A DNA stretch of 64,000 bases, taken from positions 124,001 to 188,000 of the forward strand of contig JAWKYD010000007.1 of assembly GCA_041396685.1 (NCBI GenBank), written 5' to 3'. The notes below the pieces were generated by a model. That model did not search any database. It was not told where the DNA came from and was given only the letters and a program-made list of their open reading frames with translations. This document shows positions 41,954 to 48,455 of this stretch, in pieces. The stretch's first letter is position 1; every line of letters starts with the position of its first letter. The translations under genes and the position numbers were made by a program. Source of the stretch: JAUIAI01 sp041396685. GTDB taxonomy: Bacteria; Pseudomonadota; Gammaproteobacteria; Burkholderiales; Burkholderiaceae_E.

Positions 41954-42553
41954 ATGGTCACCTTCTCGCTTGCGGTCTTCTTTCTGCTGATCACCCCTGG
42001 TCCGGGTGTGCTGACCACGGCCGGCATCGGTTCGGGCTATGGCTGGTCCGCCGGCCTGCGCTTCCTGATCGGTCTGTTCGTCGGTACCAACCTGGTTGCA
42101 CTGGCGGTGGTCAGCGGTCTGGCCGCCATCTTGTTCTCGGTGCCATGGCTGCGCACGGTGCTGATGGTGATCTCGATCGGCTATCTGCTCTATCTGGCGA
42201 GCCGCATCGCGTTTTCACGGCGGCGCATCGCGTTCATCGAGTCGCGCAAGCCACTGGGCATGCTCAATGGCGTGGCCTTGCAGGTCATCAATCCGAAGGC
42301 CTACGCGGTCAACACCGCACTGTTTTCGGGCTTCGCGTTCTGGCCCCAGAGCCTGCTCGTCGAAACCGTGATCAAGTTCGCCGTCATCAACGCGATCTGG
42401 ATTCCCATTCACCTGCTGTGGCTCGGTGCCGGCGTCGGTCTGCATCGACTCAATCTCACGGAGCGGGCACAATTCCTGGTCAACCTCGGCATGGCCCTGG
42501 CCATGGTGCTGGTGGTGGCCCTGACCGCCTGGGCCGCGTTCGCGGCCCGTTGA
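41954..42553 (+). CDS. LysE/RhtB-family amino acid exporter
   Basis: 199 residues from ATG 41954; a TTG at 41927 would add nine residues. Six hydrophobic segments with the LysE family line FFLLITPGPGVLTTAGIGSGYGW at the N-terminus, NGVALQVINPKAYAVNTALFSGF in the middle (NPK motif), and two final helices. The family exports amino acids or derivatives. It leads the same-strand series up to the MDR oxidoreductase at 46403; export of an amine or amino acid made or cleaved by the PLP decarboxylase downstream is a reasonable guess. Confidence 0.84.
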   Translation: MVTFSLAVFFLLITPGPGVLTTAGIGSGYGWSAGLRFLIGLFVGTNLVALAVVSGLAAILFSVPWLRTVLMVISIGYLLYLASRIAFSRRRIAFIESRKPLGMLNGVALQVINPKAYAVNTALFSGFAFWPQSLLVETVIKFAVINAIWIPIHLLWLGAGVGLHRLNLTERAQFLVNLGMALAMVLVVALTAWAAFAAR

Positions 42554-42592
42554 GAACACGAACACCGACACGAAAACGAACGGAGACCCACC

Positions 42593-42904
42593 ATGATTCA
42601 CGTCGTTGCGATCATCACCGCCAAGCCAGGCCAGCGCGAAGCGATCCTCACGGCGTTCCGCGCCAATGTCCCGGCCGTGCTGGCCGAAGACGGCTGCATC
42701 GAGTACGGCCCGGCGATCGACACCGAGAACGCAGGGCCGATCCAGGCGCCGATGGGGCCCGACACCTTCGTGGTGATCGAGAAATGGGCCAGCCTCGATC
42801 ACCTGAAGGCGCATGCCAAGGCGCCGCACATGGCTGCCTACGCGGCCAAGGTCAAGGACCTGATCGCCGCGCGCTCGGTGCACGTGCTAAGTCCGGCGGC
42901 ATGA
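42593..42904 (+). CDS. ABM-domain putative quinol monooxygenase
   Basis: 103 residues, single antibiotic-biosynthesis-monooxygenase (ABM) ferredoxin-like fold: IHVVAIITAKPGQREAILTA at the start, EDGCIEYGPAID and FVVIEKWASLDHLKAHAKAPHM, a typical YgiN-like pattern with the conserved His pair. YgiN-type members oxidise menadiol to menadione with no cofactor; others act on polyphenols. A CGGAGA ribosome site precedes the ATG. 40 bp after the LysE gene. Confidence 0.82.
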   Translation: MIHVVAIITAKPGQREAILTAFRANVPAVLAEDGCIEYGPAIDTENAGPIQAPMGPDTFVVIEKWASLDHLKAHAKAPHMAAYAAKVKDLIAARSVHVLSPAA

Positions 42905-42977
42905 GTCTTCTGCCACGCCCTCGGTGGGCTGTGGAGGCTGGCAGGGCGGGGTCTGGCGGTTCACGCGGGGCCTTGCC

Positions 42978-43898
42978 GTGAGCGCGATACCGATCGTCGA
43001 TGCACATCATCATCTGTGGGATCTCGACGCCGGGCCCCTGCGATATCCGTGGTTGCAGGACCCCACACCGCACCCGTTCTTCCTCGGCGACTATGCGCCG
43101 ATCCGGCGCACCTATCTGCCGGACCACTACCGGCGCGACAGCGCGGGGCTGAATATCGTCGCCACCGTGCACGTGGAGGCCGAATGCGACCGCCGCCAAC
43201 AGCTCGAGGAAACGCGCTGGCTGGCCGCCGTTGCCGAGCGCGATGGCATGCCCGACGCGATCGTTGCGCATGCCTGGTTTCACACGCCCGAATCGGCCGC
43301 TGTCCTCGAGGCGCAGGCCGCTCATCCGCTGGTGCGGGGCATCCGTTCCAAGCCGGTCACCAGCGCCTCGCCGCGCGAGTCGGTGGCCGGCCAGCCGGGA
43401 TCGATGCAGGATCCGGCCTGGCGGGCGGGTTTTGCGCGGCTGCGCGGACTCGGTCTGTCCTGGGATCTGCGCGTGCCCGCCTGGCACCTGAACGAGGCGG
43501 CGCAGGTCTGCGCCGGCCAGCCCGACATCCCGGTGGTGCTCAATCACACCGGATTCCCGTGGGATCGCAGCGCCGAGGGCCTGGCGATCTGGCGCGCCGG
43601 CATGCGGGCGCTTGCCGCGCTCGAGCATGTCCATTGCAAGCTGTCGTGTCTGTGCCTGCCCGACGGCCCCTGGGATGCAGCGTCGAATCGCGATATCGTG
43701 CGCGAGACCATCGAGCTCTTCGGCATCGAGCGCTGCATGTTCGCGTCGAATTTCCCGGTCGATGGTCTGCGTGTCGGTTTCGCGCGCATGTTCGCTGACT
43801 TCGAACGCATGACCGACGATCTCTCGCTCAATGACCGCAAGCGGCTGTTCCACGACAACGCCGCGCGCTTCTACCGCATCGAAACCGGCCATGAATAA
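42978..43898 (+). CDS. Amidohydrolase-family TIM-barrel hydrolase (lactonase/decarboxylase-like)
   Basis: 306 residues from GTG 42978, directly before VDAHHHLWDLDAGPLRYPW, the metal-binding HxH strand 1 of the amidohydrolase_2 family (L-fucono-lactonase, 2-pyrone-4,6-dicarboxylate lactonase and related proteins). VVLNHTGFPWDR has the strand-6 His and MFASNFPVDGLRVGFARMF the strand-8 Asp region. It hydrolyses an unknown lactone or cyclic substrate. Eight bases of overlap with the PLP decarboxylase gene imply translational coupling. Confidence 0.83.
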   Translation: MSAIPIVDAHHHLWDLDAGPLRYPWLQDPTPHPFFLGDYAPIRRTYLPDHYRRDSAGLNIVATVHVEAECDRRQQLEETRWLAAVAERDGMPDAIVAHAWFHTPESAAVLEAQAAHPLVRGIRSKPVTSASPRESVAGQPGSMQDPAWRAGFARLRGLGLSWDLRVPAWHLNEAAQVCAGQPDIPVVLNHTGFPWDRSAEGLAIWRAGMRALAALEHVHCKLSCLCLPDGPWDAASNRDIVRETIELFGIERCMFASNFPVDGLRVGFARMFADFERMTDDLSLNDRKRLFHDNAARFYRIETGHE

Positions 43899-45339
43899 CG
43901 ACGATTTCCGCCGCTGGTCGCACGCGGCCTCCGACTGGGCGGCCGACTACCACGCCAGTCTGCGCGAACGTCCCGTGCGGGCGCAGGTGACGCCGGGCGA
44001 GATCGCTGCCCAGATCGCGACCGCGCCGCCGGAACGGGGCGAGCCGTTCGAGCGCATCTTCGCCGACTTCGAACGCATCATTCCGGCCGGCATGACACAC
44101 TGGCAGCACCCGCGTTTCTTCGCCTATTTCCCGTCCAATGCGGCGCTCGAGGCGATCGTCGCCGAGCAATTGGCCGGTGCCATGGCGGCGCAGGGCATGC
44201 TGTGGCAGACCTCACCGGCCCTGACCGAACTCGAAACCCGCATGACCGACTGGCTGCGCCAGGCGGTGGGCCTGCCCGACGGTTTCCACGGTGTGCTGCA
44301 GGACACCGCCTCGATGGCCACCCTGTGCGCGATGCTCTGCATGCGTGAGCGCGCACTCGACGGCCAGGGCAACCGGGCCGGTCTCGCCGGCGGGCCGCGC
44401 ATCCGAATCTACGCCTCGGAGCAGACACACAGCTCGATCGACAAGGCCACCTGGCTGGCCGGCATCGGGCAGGACAACCTGGTCAGAGTCGCCAGCGCGG
44501 GCGCGCATCCCTGGGCGGTCGACGTCGACGCGATGGCGGCGGCGATTCGTGCCGATCGCGCCGCGGGCTACCGGCCTGCCGGCATCGTCGGCTGCGTGGG
44601 TGGCACCTCGATCGGCGCCTGCGACGACATCGCCGCACTGGTGCGCCTGGCGCGCGACGAAGACCTCTATCTGCACGTCGACGCCGCCTGGGCCGGCTCG
44701 GCCATGATCTGTCCCGAATTCCGCCCGCTGTGGCAGGGCATCGACGGCGCCGACAGCGTCGTGTTCAACCCGCACAAGTGGCTGGGGGTGCCGATGGAAT
44801 GCTCGGCGCACTTCGTGCGCGATCCCGAACTCCTGGTCGGCACCCTGGCGATCCAGCCCGAATACCTGAAGACTCACGGCAAGGATGGCCTGATCAACTA
44901 CAGCGAGTGGTCGGTGACGCTGGGCCGTCGATTCCGGGCGCTCAAATTGTGGTTCCTGTTGCGCGCCCAGGGGCTGGAAGGCCTGCGCACGCGCATCCGC
45001 CACCATGTACAGTGGGCGCAGGCGCTGGCCCGGCGCGTCGCCGACACACCGGGCTTCGAACTGGTCACCGAGCCGGTGCTGTCTCTGTTCTCGTTCCGCC
45101 TGAGGGCCGTCGGCTGCGACGACCTCGACGAACTGAACCTCGAACTACTGACCCGCGTCAACGACGACGGTCGCACCTACCTGACTCAGACCCGGGCGCG
45201 CAACTTGCTTGCGATTCGATTTCAAGCGGGGCCATTCGAGACCACCGAGGCGGACGTGCAGGCCGCCTTCGATGTCGTGGTCGAGCTGGCGGATCGGTTG
45301 CTCGCCGAGCGCGGGCTCGGTGCGCGGGTGGATTCATAG
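43891..45339 (+). CDS. PLP-dependent group II decarboxylase (aromatic amino acid decarboxylase family)
   Basis: 482 residues, full length for AADC-type enzymes. MTHWQHPRFFAYFPSNAALE is the characteristic N-terminal stretch; HVDAAWAGSAMICPEFR holds the PLP-contacting Asp, NPHKWLGVPMECSAHF the lysine that binds PLP. It should decarboxylate an L-amino acid (Phe, Tyr, Trp, DOPA) to the amine, or carry out an aldehyde-forming variant reaction. Starts at ATG 43891, overlapping the amidohydrolase stop. Together with the exporter, monooxygenase and MDR enzyme it suggests a small amine or amino-acid pathway; the substrate cannot be named from sequence. Confidence 0.9.
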   Translation: MNNDDFRRWSHAASDWAADYHASLRERPVRAQVTPGEIAAQIATAPPERGEPFERIFADFERIIPAGMTHWQHPRFFAYFPSNAALEAIVAEQLAGAMAAQGMLWQTSPALTELETRMTDWLRQAVGLPDGFHGVLQDTASMATLCAMLCMRERALDGQGNRAGLAGGPRIRIYASEQTHSSIDKATWLAGIGQDNLVRVASAGAHPWAVDVDAMAAAIRADRAAGYRPAGIVGCVGGTSIGACDDIAALVRLARDEDLYLHVDAAWAGSAMICPEFRPLWQGIDGADSVVFNPHKWLGVPMECSAHFVRDPELLVGTLAIQPEYLKTHGKDGLINYSEWSVTLGRRFRALKLWFLLRAQGLEGLRTRIRHHVQWAQALARRVADTPGFELVTEPVLSLFSFRLRAVGCDDLDELNLELLTRVNDDGRTYLTQTRARNLLAIRFQAGPFETTEADVQAAFDVVVELADRLLAERGLGARVDS

Positions 45340-45413
45340 CCGTCGAAATTCCTCGTGGTGTCGCGAGCAATCTCGACGGCCTGGCAGACGGTCGAAGGCG
45401 AAGGAGAGCAGCC

Positions 45414-46403
45414 ATGACGGACGGTTTTCGCGCATTGCGCTATCACGGGCGTCCCGAGGCCCCCGAGGCGCGTCTGGAAACACTGCGGCTGGCCGATCTG
45501 AGCGAGGGCGACACGGTCATCGACGTTGCCTTCGCGGGCGTCAACTACAAAGACGCGCTGGCCGGGCGCGGTCGCAACAAGATCATTCGCGAGCTGCCGC
45601 GCATCGGCGGCATCGATCTGGCCGGGCGCATCGTCGAAAGCGCCGATCCCTCGCTCGCGCCCGGCACGGCGGTCGTCGTGCATGGTTTCGGCGTCGGTGT
45701 CGAGCACGACGGGGGCTTTGCCGAGCGCGCCCGGGTGCCGGCATCCTGGGTCTTGCCGCTGCCCGATGGCCTTTCGGTACGCGATGCGGCCGTGCTGGGT
45801 GTCGCCGGCTACACCAGCGCATTGTCGATTCATCGCCTCGAGACCCTGGGTCTGCGACCGGCAAGTGGTCCGGTCGTCGTCACGGGCGCCAGCGGCGGCT
45901 CGGGCAGCATCGCGGTCGATCTGCTCGCCGGTCTGGGCTACGAGGTGTCGGTGGTCACGGGCAAACCGTCGCAGGCCGACTGGTTCGCCACCCTGGGGGC
46001 CTCCGAGGTGATCGCCCGTGATGTCCTGATCGCCGATGGTCGCCCGATGCTCACCGCACGCTGGGCTGGTGCCGTCGACACCGTCGGGGGCGATGCGCTC
46101 TCCTGGCTGGTGCGCACGATGCGGCCCGACGGCCTGATCGCCGCATTCGGCAACGCCGGTGGTCTCGATCTGAAAACCAGCGTGCTGCCGTTCATTCTGC
46201 GCAGCGTGCACCTGGTGGGCATCAACGGCAACAGCCCGATGGCGCTACGGCGCGAGGTCTGGGGCCGTCTGGCCGGCGACATGAAGCCGCGTCACCTCGA
46301 CATGCTGACCGAGGAGATCGGCCTGGCCGACCTGCCGCACGCATTCGACCGGGTGCTGGCCGGGCGGGTGCGGGGGCGCCTGGTCGTCGATCTGACGCGC
46401 TGA
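45414..46403 (+). CDS. acuI: AcuI/YhdH-type acrylyl-CoA reductase (MDR superfamily)
   Basis: 329 residues, zinc-independent MDR. FAGVNYKDALAGRGRNKIIRE, PRIGGIDLAGRIVES and GVAGYTSALSIHRLE are YhdH/AcuI signatures; VVVTGASGGSGSIAVDLLAGLG is the NADPH-binding loop. AcuI reduces acrylyl-CoA to propionyl-CoA with NADPH, detoxifying it in 3-hydroxypropionate and DMSP metabolism. AAGGAGA precedes the ATG. 75 bp after the decarboxylase, so perhaps the last gene of the run. Confidence 0.85.
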   Translation: MTDGFRALRYHGRPEAPEARLETLRLADLSEGDTVIDVAFAGVNYKDALAGRGRNKIIRELPRIGGIDLAGRIVESADPSLAPGTAVVVHGFGVGVEHDGGFAERARVPASWVLPLPDGLSVRDAAVLGVAGYTSALSIHRLETLGLRPASGPVVVTGASGGSGSIAVDLLAGLGYEVSVVTGKPSQADWFATLGASEVIARDVLIADGRPMLTARWAGAVDTVGGDALSWLVRTMRPDGLIAAFGNAGGLDLKTSVLPFILRSVHLVGINGNSPMALRREVWGRLAGDMKPRHLDMLTEEIGLADLPHAFDRVLAGRVRGRLVVDLTR

Positions 46404-46442
46404 GGACGAACGGTCGTTAGCCGGCCGTGTGGCGGTCGTGCT

Positions 46443-46847
46443 TCAGATGCACTCGGCAGCCTTGTATACCTGCCCGGCTCCGAAGAAGAACTGGCCGAGG
46501 AAACCGCTCTCGGTAGTGGCGCCGGCCACCGACTGTCCCGACTGGATGCGATGGATGGCAAAGCCGCCGTCGTCCGACAGTAGCGAGGCCTGGATCTTGC
46601 CGGCGTCCATGTCGAATTGCTTTTCAATCCAGGCGCGATCGGCCAGGTTCAGAGGCTGGGCCTCGCCCCAGTGATCGAGCCGGCGCCAGGCGAGCGTGTA
46701 GCCGCCCTTGCTGTCTTGAGCAATGCGGAATTCCTGGCTGCCACCCTGGCTCGTGGAAAAACAACCGACGAGCGTGTCGGTCGGTTCGGGCGTGCAGGCG
46801 GCCAGCGCCAGCGTGGCGGACAACATCAACAGCAGACGGGAATTCAT
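46443..46847 (-). CDS. Hypothetical lipoprotein
   Basis: 134 residues from ATG 46847 with a GGAG ribosome site 6-7 bases upstream; ATG 46868 is an alternative. Signal MNSRLLLMLSATLALAACTP with lipobox LAAC (Cys18). The mature part has a few Cys and the line DTLVGCFSTSQGGSQEFRIA, with AWRRLDHWGEAQPL further on. No family recognised. Convergent with the acuI-like gene; a TACAAT -10-like sequence lies at 46904-46909 on this strand. Confidence 0.75.
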   Translation of the reverse strand: MNSRLLLMLSATLALAACTPEPTDTLVGCFSTSQGGSQEFRIAQDSKGGYTLAWRRLDHWGEAQPLNLADRAWIEKQFDMDAGKIQASLLSDDGGFAIHRIQSGQSVAGATTESGFLGQFFFGAGQVYKAAECI

Positions 46848-47110
46848 CGACATCTCCGGCAGGGACATGCGCAAGGAACCGGACGATCGGCATGCGCCAG
46901 TCGATTGTAGTCGCCCGATGCCGGCCCGCGCGGGCGGGCCGGCCGGACGGCCCATCGGCCCCGGGATGCCGGTTGCGTTTACGACCCCTGGTGACCGCCA
47001 GGCGGCGTCTGCGCGGCGCACGCGGTGGTGCGGATCTCCGGGTCGGACGATTCCCAGTTGCGCGTTCCGGTTCGGATGTGACAGACTTTAAAAAAACTCC
47101 GGGGGGAGCC

Positions 47111-47218
47111 ATGGAATCTCAAACCAGCATCGTCGACGCCGTCTTGCGGCATACGCCATGGCTCGCCTGTGTCGGTCTGCTGCTCGTTCTGGTCTTGCTA
47201 CCGCTCGTCCACGCCTGA
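47111..47218 (+). CDS. Candidate 35-residue single-TM membrane peptide
   Basis: MESQTSIVDAVLRHTPWLAC followed by a Leu/Val-rich segment to the end: a short polar N-terminus and one strong transmembrane helix (about residues 17-33). GGGGGGAGCC directly precedes the ATG, one of the best ribosome sites in the window, and a short A-rich stretch (TTTAAAAAAACT) lies just upstream, unusual for this GC-rich DNA. No homologue is known to me. Its frame is open upstream without other good starts. It could be a regulatory membrane peptide or a chance ORF. Confidence 0.45.
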   Translation: MESQTSIVDAVLRHTPWLACVGLLLVLVLLPLVHA

Positions 47219-47226
47219 CCAGCGGC

Positions 47227-47252
47227 CGGGCCGGGCGCCTTGCGCCGGCCCG
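47227..47252. terminator. Hairpin between the small ORF and the alcohol dehydrogenase gene
   Basis: 8-bp perfect outer stem (47227-47234 with 47245-47252), inner bases partly complementary. It sits between the stop of the 35-residue ORF (47218) and the stop of the convergent zinc dehydrogenase (47276). There is no T-run, so it may act as a weak bidirectional terminator. Confidence 0.4.
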
Positions 47253-47275
47253 CCCGATGGCCCCCTGGCCAACCC

Positions 47276-48328
47276 TCAGAGCAAAAACACACCCTTGCCA
47301 CTGGTTTGCCGGTCGAACTTTTCGTAGGCGGCGCGCGCCTCGTCGAGTTCGCGATAGCGGTCGGTGAAAAGATGGTCGACATCGATGCCGCGCTCGGCCA
47401 CGTAGCGCGCGCATTGCGCCTGACCCAGTGACGAGAACGTCCACGAACCGATGATCGTCAGCTGGCGTCGCAGCATTTCCTTCGAGACGTCGATCGTCAT
47501 CTGGCCGCCTTCGCCGACCATGCCGACCACGCCCCAGGTCTTGGCCGAACGAATCGCGCCCAGACGGCCGGCCTCGGCTCCCGAGCAGTCGAGGCCCTTG
47601 TCGCTGCCGCGACCATGGGTGAGTTCCATGATGGCCGCGACCGGGTCGTCGCTGGCGGCGTTGATCAGGGCATCGGCGCCCAGCTCGCGCGCGAGCGCCA
47701 GGCGCTCGGGCGAGGTGTCGATGGCAATCACCCGCGCGCCCCTGGCGTGCGCGAACTGGGTCGCGCTCAGACCGACCGGCCCCTGACCGAAGATCGCGAT
47801 GGTGTCGGCGCCCGTCAGGCCGACCCTTTCGAGCGCGCCCCAGGCCGTGCCGGTGCCGCAGGAGATCGCCGCACCGGTTTCGAACGACAACTCGTCGGGC
47901 AGCGGCACCAGCGTCGATACCGGCACCTTCATGTAATCGGCGTGCGCGCCGTCACCGGTCGCGCCGTACACCACGATGCCGGATCGGCAGAGCTGCTGCC
48001 AACCGACGTGGCAGTGTTCGCAGTGGCCGCAACCCTTGTAGTGGTGGACCATCACGCGGGCCCCGTCGGGTGCCTGGGACGCGCTGACGCCGGCGCCGCG
48101 CGCAACCACCACACCACAGGGTTCGTGACCGGCGATGTTGGGTTCGCCGTCGCCGCCCAGGCCCAGCGCCTGGGTGGATTCGGCGCGCGAAGGCCGGTAG
48201 AACTTGAGGTCGCTGCCGCACATGCCCGAGGCCTTGATCGCGAGCACCACCTCGCCCGGGCCCGGGGTCGGATCGGGAAAGCTGCGCACCTCGAGTTGTC
48301 GCTCACCGAGAAAAACCACACCACGCAT
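47276..48328 (-). CDS. Zinc-dependent alcohol/polyol dehydrogenase (MDR)
   Basis: 350 residues from ATG 48328, chosen because GGAG lies six bases upstream; ATG 48340 is possible. Catalytic Zn ligands: Cys in KASGMCGSDLKFYRP, the GHEPCGVVVARG His, and the structural zinc Cys series GCGHCEHCHVGWQQLC. The Rossmann motif is AIFGQGPVGLSATQFAHARG. Members oxidise alcohols or polyols, or act as threonine dehydrogenases. No neighbour identifies the substrate. The formate dehydrogenase large-subunit gene ends 127 bp upstream on the same strand. Confidence 0.88.
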   Translation of the reverse strand: MRGVVFLGERQLEVRSFPDPTPGPGEVVLAIKASGMCGSDLKFYRPSRAESTQALGLGGDGEPNIAGHEPCGVVVARGAGVSASQAPDGARVMVHHYKGCGHCEHCHVGWQQLCRSGIVVYGATGDGAHADYMKVPVSTLVPLPDELSFETGAAISCGTGTAWGALERVGLTGADTIAIFGQGPVGLSATQFAHARGARVIAIDTSPERLALARELGADALINAASDDPVAAIMELTHGRGSDKGLDCSGAEAGRLGAIRSAKTWGVVGMVGEGGQMTIDVSKEMLRRQLTIIGSWTFSSLGQAQCARYVAERGIDVDHLFTDRYRELDEARAAYEKFDRQTSGKGVFLL

Positions 48329-48455
48329 CGTCGTCTCCATTGACCGTGTCAGCCGGATCGGCACACGAAGTCTGTATGAAACAGCCTGACAGCCTGCCGA
48401 AGATACCGGCGCGGGATCGGCAGGACCCACCCGGGCGCGCGCCGCGCCATCGTCG

